Below, one piece after another: positions 51,451-60,016 of a stretch of DNA of 64,000 nucleotides. The stretch is from Rhodococcus sovatensis. Its GTDB lineage: Bacteria; Actinomycetota; Actinomycetes; Mycobacteriales; Mycobacteriaceae. How positions within the stretch are numbered: position 1 is the stretch's first letter; each line of letters opens with the position of its first letter. The translations under genes were made by a program, and so were the position numbers. The notes beneath the pieces are model-generated. The model had not been told where the DNA came from. It did not search any database and was given only the letters and a program-made list of their open reading frames with translations. The stretch spans positions 5,951,442 through 6,015,441 of the forward strand of contig NZ_CP147846.1 in assembly GCF_037327425.1 (NCBI RefSeq), read 5' to 3'.

Positions 51451-52970
51451 CATCGATCGATGACAAACAGTGTGCCGGTACGCGTCCGTCGGCGCGCGAT
51501 CGCGCCCTCGTGCCGATCCTGATTGCTGTCTGCACCATCGTCGCGGTCGTGAGCAGTGTCGGAGCACCCCTCATTCCGACGGTCGCCCAGACCTACGGGG
51601 TCTCGTTCACGGCGGCGCAGTGGTCGCTGACCATCGCTATGTTGACCGGAGCGGTCACGGTGCCTGTACTCGGCCGCCTCGGTGACGGACCCCAGCGTCG
51701 ACCGGTCGTGATCGGCGCACTGGCCGTCGTGCTGCTCGGCTGCGTGTTCGCGGCGATCCCCGGGAACTTCGCGATGCTCATCGTCGGACGTGGTCTGCAG
51801 GGGATCGGTCTCGGTCTGATGCCGTTGGCGATGGCCGTGGCCCGAGACCACCTCGGCGCGCAGCGTGCGCGGGCGTGCGTCGCTGCACTGTCCGTCACAG
51901 CGGTCGCGGGCATCGGACTCGGGTACCCACTGACCGGCGTCATCGCGCACTTCTGGGGTTTCCATGCGTGCTTCGTCGTTGCCGCGCTGGCGACGACGAT
52001 CGTCCTGATCGGTGCGATTTTCGTCGTCCCGGGCAGCGGACATCTCGAGCGGCACCCGCTCGATGTCGTCGGGGCGCTGTCGCTGGGGGCTGGGCTCACT
52101 GCGCTACTGCTTGCCATCAGTTTGGGGGGTCAGTGGGGTTGGACCTCGCTGCCGCTGTTCGCGTGCGCCGTGCTGGGAGCGGTGATTATTGCGCTCTGGG
52201 CTCGCCACGAGTTGGGCTGCGATCACCCGATCGTTCAACTTCGGTTGCTGCGCAATCGATCTGTGCTGACTGCGGACGTCACCGGGTTGCTCGCCGGGAT
52301 AGGTATGTTCGTGATGTCCTCGACGGTTATCCGTTTCGTCCAGACGCCGACGGATACCGGATACGGGCTCGGTCGGTCGGCGATGATCGCGGGGCTGGTC
52401 CTCGTTCCGTTCTCGCTGGCGAGCGTCGCCGCCAACACGCTTCTCCCGACGACGAGTCGATGGTTGCCACGCAATCTGATCATGCCCATCGGTGCACTTG
52501 CGTTCGTCGCGGCGCTGGTGCTCTTGTTCTTCGGCCGGTCGGACCTGTTAATCGTGTTCGTGGTCATGGGAATTGCCGGGCTCGGAGTCGGGTTCACTTT
52601 CGCAGCGATGCCTGCCTTCATCGTCAGTGCCGTACCTGCGCACGAGACCGGGAGTGCCCTGGGCGTCAACCAGGTCACGCGGACGGTCGGTGGTGCTGTC
52701 GGAAGTGCGCTCAGTGCAACGGTTCTCGCGGCATACACGCTGCCGGGGCAGGTTTATCCCACCGATGGCGGGTATTCGACGATCATCCTGGTGGGAGTTG
52801 GGCTGTGGTTGTCGACGGCCCTGTTGGCGCTCACACTGTCCTACGCACGACGTCGGACCGTTCGTCTGCGTGAGGAGCTGATCGACGAGAGTGTCGAATC
52901 GGCCGCTACCGGCGGATTCGTCTACGATATCGACAGTCACCGCGACACAGGAGCGCGCAATGGGGTCTGA
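51447..52970 (+). CDS. Major facilitator efflux protein (DHA2-like, 14 segments)
   Basis: The 507-aa transporter has about fourteen membrane segments, motif A in GRLGDGPQRRPVV (degenerate) and motif C-like GIGLGYPLTGVIAHFWG. It probably exports drugs or metabolites. The start is the ATG at 51447, behind AGGAGGT. It overlaps the TetR gene by 11 bases, so the two are co-expressed. Confidence 0.87.
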   Translation: MTSIDDKQCAGTRPSARDRALVPILIAVCTIVAVVSSVGAPLIPTVAQTYGVSFTAAQWSLTIAMLTGAVTVPVLGRLGDGPQRRPVVIGALAVVLLGCVFAAIPGNFAMLIVGRGLQGIGLGLMPLAMAVARDHLGAQRARACVAALSVTAVAGIGLGYPLTGVIAHFWGFHACFVVAALATTIVLIGAIFVVPGSGHLERHPLDVVGALSLGAGLTALLLAISLGGQWGWTSLPLFACAVLGAVIIALWARHELGCDHPIVQLRLLRNRSVLTADVTGLLAGIGMFVMSSTVIRFVQTPTDTGYGLGRSAMIAGLVLVPFSLASVAANTLLPTTSRWLPRNLIMPIGALAFVAALVLLFFGRSDLLIVFVVMGIAGLGVGFTFAAMPAFIVSAVPAHETGSALGVNQVTRTVGGAVGSALSATVLAAYTLPGQVYPTDGGYSTIILVGVGLWLSTALLALTLSYARRRTVRLREELIDESVESAATGGFVYDIDSHRDTGARNGV

Positions 52971-53538
52971 GAATGCAGTGAGACCTGGAACACGGACCAG
53001 GAACTCGGCACGGACACGGCAGAACTTACTCGACGCCGCAGCCGAACTCTTCGGTGAGCGTGGGTACGAGACGACCACGATCCGAGACATCGGTGACCGC
53101 GCCGGCGTCGACTCCGCTCTCATCGCTCGGTACTTCGGCAACAAGGCCGCGCTGTATCTGGAGACGCTGCCGACCGACGACACCGGCCCGGAACTCGCTC
53201 ACATCGCCGAGCCGGCGCGTATCGGGGAGACGATCGGCAGGGTGAGTCGGCAGGGGTCCGGCCCGGTCCTGCAGGCCGTCATGCGAGCACATGACGACCC
53301 GTCCGTGCAATCGGCGGCGGCCGATCGAGTGGACAAGCGTCTGACCGTGGGACTCGAAATGCGCATGCGCGAAGCAGGTCTCGACTCGCCGAGGCTGCGC
53401 GCACAAATGGCGGTTGCAGCGCTGTCAGGAATTGCTCTCGGCCGGGCAGCGGGGACGTTGGAGGAGCTTGCGTCTGCCGATCAGGAGACGGTGGTTGCAC
53501 TGACTGCGCGGATGCTCGGGTCACTGCTGGAGCCCTGA
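52960..53538 (+). CDS. TetR-family regulator
   Basis: The 192-aa protein has an N-terminal helix-turn-helix (ARTRQNLLDAAAELFGERGYE, TTIRDIGDRAGVDSALIARYF) and a TetR C-terminal domain. The ATG at 52960 follows CAGGAGCG. It lies within the end of the MFS gene and probably represses that pair. It converges on the ceramidase gene with 11 bases between. Confidence 0.88.
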   Translation: MGSENAVRPGTRTRNSARTRQNLLDAAAELFGERGYETTTIRDIGDRAGVDSALIARYFGNKAALYLETLPTDDTGPELAHIAEPARIGETIGRVSRQGSGPVLQAVMRAHDDPSVQSAAADRVDKRLTVGLEMRMREAGLDSPRLRAQMAVAALSGIALGRAAGTLEELASADQETVVALTARMLGSLLEP

Positions 53539-53549
53539 CTGTCGGCTGC

Positions 53550-55559
53550 TCAGCTGACCTCGAACTCCGCAGAGGTGCCCACGAACGGCGTCAGGTGTCC
53601 GTTCAGCGCGCGGGAATCGCCGAAATACACGATCCGATAGCGGCCGGGCCGCTGGCCTGGAGGAATGTCCCAGACGACGGTCGTCGTCGTGATCGGGCCG
53701 ACGTTCTCGAACAGGATCTTGGTGAACCAATCGCCGTCGTCGTACACGCGCAGCCACTCGGTGCCCTGGGCATATTCGACGGCGAGATATGTGTCGTCTC
53801 GTCGAAGATTCGAGTTCGGATTCGCACCGGAGAAGCGAACGGAGACGCGCTGCCCGACTGTGTACGACGGTGCGGGCTGCGTCACGACCTGTCCGAACAT
53901 CGTGCCGGGAGCCGCGATATCGACGATGGGTGCTCGGCCCGGTGACGTCGGAACGATGCCGGTGAGATCGCGATCCTTCGTGCCTGCGGACACGGGAAGA
54001 CCGTCACGCAGTGCCGACGCCAGATCGACGGCGATCTGAAGCGTCGCGGGCAACTGCCAGCGTCCGAATGCCGTCGCACCTCCTTCGTAGTCCTGCTGGT
54101 CGTACTCCTCTCCAGTGGTGACGTAGTGGCCGTATCCGTTGGTATAGCCCTGTACGACAACAAGTTCGCGGTCCGCGCCGAGGGTGTCCGCCAGTGCGGT
54201 TCGCAACCTCGATCCGGCCATCACCGTAGGTTCGAACGGGCAGGTGAACAGGTAGAAGGTGCCGATGCGCGCGAGATGGAACAAAAACACCTGTTGGACG
54301 ATTCCGGGGATCAGCCCGACCGGCAGGACGACGTCCTTCGGCGCATGGGCGTCGCGAAGCCACTGCGGCATGAGCACCGAACTCAACGCAGCCAATGCGG
54401 GATTGCCGCCTCGCTCACCTTCTGCCAGTCCGAGTTCGGGTAGGCCACCGCCATCTTCCTGGCTGGAGGCCGCGAATGCGGCACCGAGGGCAGCAGGGCT
54501 CGTCGTATGCGTGCGGCCGTCCCCGGTGAATTCGGGGCGGACGGTGATCGCGGAGAAGTCCGCGTACGTCCACCGCACGTCGATTCCGCTGTCCACCGAC
54601 GCGCCTGCATCGTCGGTGTGGCCACGTGCGGTATCGAATTGACGCATGCCGATGATGCGGGTGTTCTCGAACTCGTCCGTGGTCGGGCCGGTTCCCGGCT
54701 TCTTGTCGAGGTTGGGGCTGATGTCGCCAGGCGTGCTCTGGCAGAAGGCCGCGACGAAACTGGGATTCGAGTAGTCGACTCCGGCGACCTCTCGTTCCCA
54801 GTGCCAGGCCGCGTAGCCCTTGTTGTCGCTGCTGACGAGCAGATTGGCCGCCGTCATCGAGGTTCCGTGTGTGGCAAACCAATTGATAACGCCAACCAAT
54901 TCTCCGTCTCGTTCGAGCTGAAGATTCACCGAACGGGGGTCGATTCTCGTCGGGAGTCGATCCTTGTCCGGATTTCGGTCGAACGCGACGGGTGATCGGT
55001 TGACGCCTGCGTCGTAGAGCGAGCCGGTGGTGACGCGCACCTGTCCTCGCCGTACGTCCGCGTGCGCCCGACTGATCGCATCGACTATTCCGGAAACGTT
55101 GGCGTCGAACGTGATCGGACGAAACCCGAGAGTCGTGATGTCCACGAGCAGATGAAAGTCCGTCCCGCCCGGGGCGGCATGAGTGTGCGTTGCCGACAGC
55201 AGCACGTTTCCGCGGTGATAGAGGTCGCCGAAACGCGTCGAGAGTCGGGTGAGTACTTCCTCGAAAATGCTCTCGAACATCAGGCCGACCTCGCACGTCA
55301 CGTGGGCGAGTCGCGCACCCGAGATGGTGTCCACGAAAACGAACGCACGCGCGCGCTGACGCAGATGGAGGCCGGCGGTCGACTGTTCCAGTACCGCATA
55401 GCCGTTCATTCCGGCACCCAGCGGTTCGCCGGTCATGTCTCCGATGCCCCGGCCGACGTCGAGTCCGCTCGGTGACGTCGATGCCCGACCTGCTCCGAGC
55501 GCAACGCTTCCGAGTGCTGCAACGCCGCTCGCGGCAAGGAAAGATCTTCTCCCGATCAC
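53550..55559 (-). CDS. Neutral/alkaline ceramidase, Tat-exported
   Basis: The 669-aa protein matches neutral ceramidase: N-terminal GRGIGDMTGEPLGAGMNGYA, zinc-site histidines in SATHTHAAPGG and NWFATHGTSM, the active-serine motif STPGDISPN, and the C-terminal immunoglobulin-like domain ending near RALNGHLTPFVGTSAEF. It splits ceramide to sphingosine and fatty acid. The GTG at 55559, with a purine-rich site upstream, opens a twin-arginine leader (GRRSFLAASG). Actinobacteria seldom make ceramide, so the substrate is probably of host, plant or environmental origin. Confidence 0.9.
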   Translation of the reverse strand: MIGRRSFLAASGVAALGSVALGAGRASTSPSGLDVGRGIGDMTGEPLGAGMNGYAVLEQSTAGLHLRQRARAFVFVDTISGARLAHVTCEVGLMFESIFEEVLTRLSTRFGDLYHRGNVLLSATHTHAAPGGTDFHLLVDITTLGFRPITFDANVSGIVDAISRAHADVRRGQVRVTTGSLYDAGVNRSPVAFDRNPDKDRLPTRIDPRSVNLQLERDGELVGVINWFATHGTSMTAANLLVSSDNKGYAAWHWEREVAGVDYSNPSFVAAFCQSTPGDISPNLDKKPGTGPTTDEFENTRIIGMRQFDTARGHTDDAGASVDSGIDVRWTYADFSAITVRPEFTGDGRTHTTSPAALGAAFAASSQEDGGGLPELGLAEGERGGNPALAALSSVLMPQWLRDAHAPKDVVLPVGLIPGIVQQVFLFHLARIGTFYLFTCPFEPTVMAGSRLRTALADTLGADRELVVVQGYTNGYGHYVTTGEEYDQQDYEGGATAFGRWQLPATLQIAVDLASALRDGLPVSAGTKDRDLTGIVPTSPGRAPIVDIAAPGTMFGQVVTQPAPSYTVGQRVSVRFSGANPNSNLRRDDTYLAVEYAQGTEWLRVYDDGDWFTKILFENVGPITTTTVVWDIPPGQRPGRYRIVYFGDSRALNGHLTPFVGTSAEFEVS

Positions 55560-55638
55560 CTGATACCTGCCCCTCTCGGCTGGTCGAACTGCACGGTAGC
55601 ACCGCGCGCCGCTGCACTGAGCCAGATACGATCCGATC

Positions 55639-55986
55639 ATGATCGGGAGAATCGACGAGGTTGTGATCGACTGCGCGGAACCGGCGGTGTTGGCCGCGTT
55701 CTGGGCGGGCGTCCTGGGCGGGGTACCGGCCTTGCGTGATCCCGCATGGCACTACGTCGATGTTCCCGGCTTTACCCGCATTGCGTTGCAGCGAGTTCCG
55801 GAGGTGAAGACCGTGAAAAACCGTCTACATCTGGACGTCGTCGTCACGGACATCGCCGCAGCGACGCGCGCGGCAACCGATTTGGGGGCGACAGTGGTGG
55901 AAAGTGTCCATTCCGACACGGCGGGATCGTTCCAGGTACTGCTCGATCCAGAGGGCAACGAGTGGTGCGTGGTCGTTCCGGCGTGA
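55639..55986 (+). CDS. VOC/glyoxalase-like domain protein
   Basis: The 115-aa protein has the paired beta-alpha-beta-beta-beta layout of the VOC superfamily (IDEVVIDCAEPAVLAAFWAG, then LHLDVVVTDIAAAT and LLDPEGNEWCVV). The function is not predictable; relatives include dioxygenases and resistance proteins. It is divergent from the ceramidase gene and ends one base before the HxlR stop, convergent. Confidence 0.85.
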   Translation: MIGRIDEVVIDCAEPAVLAAFWAGVLGGVPALRDPAWHYVDVPGFTRIALQRVPEVKTVKNRLHLDVVVTDIAAATRAATDLGATVVESVHSDTAGSFQVLLDPEGNEWCVVVPA

Positions 55987-56361
55987 TCAGCGCGCGTCGT
56001 GCTCGGCGCGTGCTGCGAGGACGGCCGGAAGGTTGGACTGCATCAGGTCGATCAAGCCGGTCAATTGCTCGGCGACTTGGCGTCCGAGTGGCGTGAGGCT
56101 GTACTCGACTTTCGGTGGAATCGACTGCAGAACCGTGCGTACGACAAGCCCGTCGCGTTCGAGCGTATGGAGGGTTTGGGAGAGCATCCGCTCGCTGACG
56201 CCGTCGACTCGGCGGCGTAGGGCGTTGAACCGGTAGTCGCCTTCTGCGAGGGCCGCGAGGGCAAGGATGCCCCACCTGCTGGTTGCGTTCTGCAGCGCCT
56301 CGCGCGACGAACAATTCCGCGCGAAGACGTCGGCCTCGATCGAGGAGTCCGTTTCGCTCAT
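55987..56361 (-). CDS. HxlR-family regulator
   Basis: The 124-aa protein has the HxlR winged helix (RNCSSREALQNATSRWGILALA, RFNALRRRVDGVSERMLSQTLHTLERDG, VEYSLTPLGRQV) with a cysteine near residue 19 that redox-sensing members use. The ATG at 56361 is taken as start. It is divergent from a QorB-like gene, the same pairing as E. coli YtfH/QorB, and probably senses quinones or electrophiles. Confidence 0.88.
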   Translation of the reverse strand: MSETDSSIEADVFARNCSSREALQNATSRWGILALAALAEGDYRFNALRRRVDGVSERMLSQTLHTLERDGLVVRTVLQSIPPKVEYSLTPLGRQVAEQLTGLIDLMQSNLPAVLAARAEHDAR

Positions 56362-56388
56362 TCTGCGATGATAGCGCATGCACAAATG

Positions 56389-56434
56389 TATGCACTGACA
56401 TTGGTGGTTGCACTATCGAAAAAGTAAGTGCATA
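56389..56434. promoter_or_regulatory. Repeated TGCACT half-sites between hxlR and qorB-like genes
   Basis: TATGCACT (56389-56396), TGCACT (56409-56414) and the inverted AGTGCATA (56427-56434) stand in the divergent promoter region. The outer pair is a perfect inverted repeat with a spacer of about 30 bases, a fair candidate for HxlR binding. Confidence 0.5.
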
Positions 56435-56471
56435 GTGGTTGACGACTTGAAGGAACAACCAAGGAGTGGGC

Positions 56472-57317
56472 ATGACTACTGCAGTAACAGGCGCAACCGG
56501 GCAGTTCGGCGGGCTCGTCGTCGATGGTTTGATCGCGCGGGGCGTCGGCGCCTCGGACATCGTGGCGATCGTCCGCGACGAGGTCAAGGCGAAAAGCTTG
56601 TCCGATCGTGGCGTTCAGGTGCGAGTCGCCGATTACGGTGACGTCGACGCGCTGCGTTCCGCTCTCGCCGGTGTGGACAAGCTCCTGCTGGTATCGGGCT
56701 CGGACGTCGGACAGCGGGTTGCGCAGCACACCAACGTGATCGACGCGGCCGAGGCTACAGGCGTTTCCCTGATCGCTTACACATCGGTCCTGAAGGCGGA
56801 CACCTCGGGAGTCAGCCTCGCTGTAGAGCATGTTGCAACCGAGGAGCGGCTCGCGGCGTCGTCGATCCCATCCGTTCTCCTGCGCAACGGCTGGTACTGG
56901 GAAAATTACCAGGCTTCCCTGCAGCAGGCCATCGACACCGGCGTCCTACTCGGGGCAGCAGCGGATGGAAAGCTCGCAGCAGCCTCGCGGGCCGATTTCG
57001 CGGCGGCGGCAGTGCAGGTTTTGTTGTCCGAAGGCCACGAGGGCCAGATCTACGAGCTCGGAGGCGACGAGCGTCTGACCTACACCGAGTTGGCCGCCGT
57101 CATCGCCCAGGTGTCCGGCAAGCCCGTCGTCTCCAAGGATGTTTCCGAGGACGAATACCGCTCGATTCTCGAAGGTGCCGGACTGCCAGACTTCGTCGCC
57201 GAGATGCTGGCCAGTGCCGACGCGGGCATCGCTCGCGGAGACCTCGACACGGATTCCGGAGATCTGCAGAAGCTGATCGGTCGCGCGTCGACGCCGGTTG
57301 CCGAGATTCTGGGCTGA
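56472..57317 (+). CDS. NmrA-family NAD(P)H:quinone oxidoreductase, QorB-like
   Basis: The 281-aa protein has an atypical short-chain dehydrogenase fold: the N-terminal nucleotide motif TGATGQFGGLV, LLLVSGSDVGQRVAQH near residue 75 and LLRNGWYWENY near 140, as in QorB/YtfG. It should reduce quinones with NAD(P)H. AAGGAG at 56461 precedes the ATG at 56472. The divergent HxlR gene is the likely regulator. Confidence 0.88.
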   Translation: MTTAVTGATGQFGGLVVDGLIARGVGASDIVAIVRDEVKAKSLSDRGVQVRVADYGDVDALRSALAGVDKLLLVSGSDVGQRVAQHTNVIDAAEATGVSLIAYTSVLKADTSGVSLAVEHVATEERLAASSIPSVLLRNGWYWENYQASLQQAIDTGVLLGAAADGKLAAASRADFAAAAVQVLLSEGHEGQIYELGGDERLTYTELAAVIAQVSGKPVVSKDVSEDEYRSILEGAGLPDFVAEMLASADAGIARGDLDTDSGDLQKLIGRASTPVAEILG

Positions 57318-57339
57318 TCTCGTCCTGACGCCGCTGTGG

Positions 57340-58695
57340 TCAGCTCCGATCGGCTTGCTCGATGGTGAGTGCTGCGATTACGATGCCGACTAGTACGCCG
57401 ATCAGCGTGTCGCCGATGCGGCTGATGGTCACCGCGGGCGTCAGGTGACCGGCCAATCCGGTCATCAACAGGGCCATCGGAGTGATGGCGAGTGTGGTCA
57501 AGGCGTAGTTCTTGAGAACGAGAAGCTCGGCGGCCATCTGCAGCAGAACGATTGCAACAACAATCTGCCAGTATCCGAGTGACAGAGCGATCAGTCCGGC
57601 TGCGAAGATCGCGCCGCCGATGTTGCCGAGCAGTCGCTGGATGCCACGTTGGACAGTGGTGTGGAAGGTGATGCCCTGCATTGCTGCAATCGCACCCATC
57701 GTTGCCCAGAGTGGGTGTTCGAATCCGAGCAATATTGCGCACCAGGCAGCCAGTCCTGCTGCGGCGGCGATTCGGACGGCATTGACCACCAATGGTCGCG
57801 CAGTGAGCTGCGCCAGTCCGGCCGCGAAGAAGTTCTGCGGGGGTGTGTCGAACTGCACTGCGCGGACTTCGAGTGCGTCGTAGCGTCGAATCTTGCGCAG
57901 TTCTCTTTCGTGAGCGAGAACGTCACTCGCGTGAGTCGGGTCGTCGCCGTTCGCCCATGCGTCGAGGAGGGCTTCGGCGTCGTCGAGGAGTGTCACCAGT
58001 CCGAGTCGGTGCGCCCGGGTGCCGGGGTTCAACGCGACGACCGTCCGGGCTCGCGCGACGGCCGCGCGAGCCGGACCCTGTTGCCGGGAGTCGACGGCGG
58101 CGAGTGCTCGTGCCACTGCGAGCTGCGCCGGCCCGACGGGGTGGACGAGGGCAGGCAGCATCGAGGCCACCCACCCGACCGCGGCACCGACGCTGACCGT
58201 CGTGAACACCGTGGCTATGTCGGCTGCGGTGTGCGAGAAAGCGACTGCCGCTGTCGATGCAAAGATCAGGATGACCGCACCCGGACCGGTGATTGCGAAG
58301 GCGGTGAGCAGCATCGCTGCTATGCCGGCCGAGATCGAGATGGCGAGTACCTGCACGGCGACAGACGTCGTGGTCGCGCCGAGAAGAGCTCCGAACGATG
58401 CGTACGCGATGATCAGCGCGCTCACCAGGGCGATCTTGCCGGCGCGGCGCGGATACGGTTCGTAGCGGCCGAATGCCGAGCACAGCGAGCCCAGCGCCGC
58501 GAAACCGGCGAGGTCGGGGCGGCCGAGGATGCCGCCGCCGACCAGCACGACGGTGACAGCGAGGCCGACTCGAAGAGCGGGCGCGAACGACGCGTCGGAT
58601 GGTGCGATGGCGAGTGCTTGGCGCCACGTTGTGGGTGATACGGCATGGGCGAGTGCGGATCGGGAGTGTTCGAGTCGGTCGAGTGAGACAGCCAC
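57340..58695 (-). CDS. FUSC-family membrane protein (aromatic acid exporter-like)
   Basis: The 451-aa protein has two blocks of about five to six membrane segments (residues about 40-175 and 310-445) separated by a soluble helical region, the plan of FUSC/AaeB-type exporters. The second block has the repeated GFEHPLWATMGAIAAMQGI type sequence. Relatives export aromatic carboxylates and similar compounds. It is divergent from a MarR gene with a palindromic site between them. Confidence 0.82.
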   Translation of the reverse strand: MAVSLDRLEHSRSALAHAVSPTTWRQALAIAPSDASFAPALRVGLAVTVVLVGGGILGRPDLAGFAALGSLCSAFGRYEPYPRRAGKIALVSALIIAYASFGALLGATTTSVAVQVLAISISAGIAAMLLTAFAITGPGAVILIFASTAAVAFSHTAADIATVFTTVSVGAAVGWVASMLPALVHPVGPAQLAVARALAAVDSRQQGPARAAVARARTVVALNPGTRAHRLGLVTLLDDAEALLDAWANGDDPTHASDVLAHERELRKIRRYDALEVRAVQFDTPPQNFFAAGLAQLTARPLVVNAVRIAAAAGLAAWCAILLGFEHPLWATMGAIAAMQGITFHTTVQRGIQRLLGNIGGAIFAAGLIALSLGYWQIVVAIVLLQMAAELLVLKNYALTTLAITPMALLMTGLAGHLTPAVTISRIGDTLIGVLVGIVIAALTIEQADRS

Positions 58696-58702
58696 CGCGA
58701 AA

Positions 58703-58729
58703 ACTTTACAGGTATTTCACTAGTAAAGT
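58703..58729. promoter_or_regulatory. MarR-type palindrome between the FUSC and MarR genes
   Basis: ACTTTAC (58703-58709) and GTAAAGT (58723-58729) form a perfect inverted repeat with a 13-base spacer that itself contains ACTAGT. It lies 8 bases from the FUSC start, a position suited to repression. Confidence 0.55.
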
Positions 58730-58768
58730 AACTGGATCGCGGTGTGATGCGCGCCGTAGTGTGACGGC

Positions 58769-59269
58769 ATGATTCCGGCGCAGAAATCGGGCGGAGACTT
58801 CGTCGACAACGTCAGGCGTGAGTGGGCGGAAGTCTTTCCGGATGTCGACACGTCACCCATCGAAGTTCTGGCGCGTATCGCCAGAATCGCATCGAGGGCG
58901 AACAACCTCCTCGAAGTGGCGTTGGCCCCGGTAGGTGTGTCGCGAGCGGAGTTCGACGTGCTCAGTGCGCTCAGGCGCGCCGACCGACCCTTGCGTGCCA
59001 GCGAAGTGACCTCGGTAACGCTGATGAGCGGGGCGTCGACGACGAAGATTTCCGAGCGTCTTGTGGGGGTGGGGCTGCTTCAGCGCTCGAAGTCTGCGCG
59101 CGATGCCAGGGTGGTGCTGCTGGAGCTGACCGATGCCGGACGTGAACTGGTGGATGGCCTATTTCCAGTTCGGCTCAGCAAGGATCGGGAGCTACTGGGT
59201 GGGCTCAGCGACGACGAGCTAGAGACGTTGGCCGGTCTGCTGCGCAGGGTCGCGCTGAATGTCGAGTAG
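58769..59269 (+). CDS. MarR-family regulator
   Basis: The 166-aa protein has the MarR winged helix with VSRAEFDVLSALRRADR, SVTLMSGASTTKISERLVGVG and the wing SKSARDARVVLLELTDAG. It is divergent from the FUSC exporter and probably represses it. A REP-like palindrome follows its stop. Confidence 0.88.
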   Translation: MIPAQKSGGDFVDNVRREWAEVFPDVDTSPIEVLARIARIASRANNLLEVALAPVGVSRAEFDVLSALRRADRPLRASEVTSVTLMSGASTTKISERLVGVGLLQRSKSARDARVVLLELTDAGRELVDGLFPVRLSKDRELLGGLSDDELETLAGLLRRVALNVE

Positions 59270-59290
59270 CGCGGACGTGCGGGAAGAAGC

Positions 59291-59352
59291 GGGGCGGCTC
59301 CGCCGCCAGTGGCACGATTGAGTGCACCGGGATGCACTTAACCGTGCCACTG
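59291..59352. repeat. Uninterrupted REP-like palindrome (IS1182 target form)
   Basis: A short hairpin GGGGCGGCTCCGCCGC (59291-59306) is followed by a 46-bp palindrome: CAGTGGCACGATTGAGTGCA, loop CCGGGA, TGCACTTAACCGTGCCACTG (59307-59352). It stands between convergent genes, as does the IS-interrupted copy near 40.8/42.7 kb, and probably acts as a two-way terminator. Confidence 0.8.
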
Positions 59353-59384
59353 GGCTGGAAGCCCTGACCTGCAGAAACCCAGGC

Positions 59385-60011
59385 CTAGACGCTCGACAGC
59401 GGCCGGATGTCCGTCGCGCCGCCGGGAGTCGGGGACGTGAGAACGAACGTCGAGTTGTAGCCCTTGGACTCCACCACCGCGCGGATTTCGCGGAACTTCT
59501 CGGTGCTCACTTCGGGGGAACGTGAGAGGACGAACCCCGAGGTGCGGAACGGATCTCCGACGAGCGCCCAGGAGTAGTCGTCGGCGATGTAGGCCACGAT
59601 GTAGTTCGTCGGGCCTTCCGGGTTCCCCTGAGTGGGAACACCCGGGAAGCTCACGTGCAGCTGAGCATTGGTGACGGTGTCGTTGACGCGCGCATTTCCG
59701 ACAATGCCATTCTGTTCACCGGACCATGTGGTGCAGGTGTTCTCGACGCGGATGTTCGCCGGATCGATCAACGAATAGTTCGCTTGCGTGTCGCGTGCGC
59801 ACTCGAGGTTGAACGGTTGCGGCACTGCGGCGATCTGATTCCATGTCCCGAGATACCGCTCGACGTCGAGCGACGGGATCGGCGTCAGCGGCTCCCAGCC
59901 GGCGGATCCGGATGGTGCCGGTGCCGCCTGAGCTGTCCCGCCGGCCAGTATCAGACCGGTAGCGCAGGCTCCCGCCACGAGTGCTCGCCCTGCCATGGAA
60001 CGTAGCTTCAT
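59385..60011 (-). CDS. Secreted lipocalin-family protein (Blc-like)
   Basis: The 208-aa protein starts at an ATG (60011) behind AAGGAGTGAG. It has a Sec signal peptide of about 29 residues ending GGTAQAAP. The lipocalin hallmark is LDVERYLGTWNQIAAVP near residue 50, with strand-pair regions NYIVAYIADDYSWALVGDP and FVLSRSPEVS further on; one cysteine pair (LECARDT, VENTCTTW) fits the family disulphide. It should bind a lipid outside the membrane. It lies 5 bases after an MMPL transporter gene. Confidence 0.87.
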   Translation of the reverse strand: MKLRSMAGRALVAGACATGLILAGGTAQAAPAPSGSAGWEPLTPIPSLDVERYLGTWNQIAAVPQPFNLECARDTQANYSLIDPANIRVENTCTTWSGEQNGIVGNARVNDTVTNAQLHVSFPGVPTQGNPEGPTNYIVAYIADDYSWALVGDPFRTSGFVLSRSPEVSTEKFREIRAVVESKGYNSTFVLTSPTPGGATDIRPLSSV

Positions 60012-60016
60012 GAATC

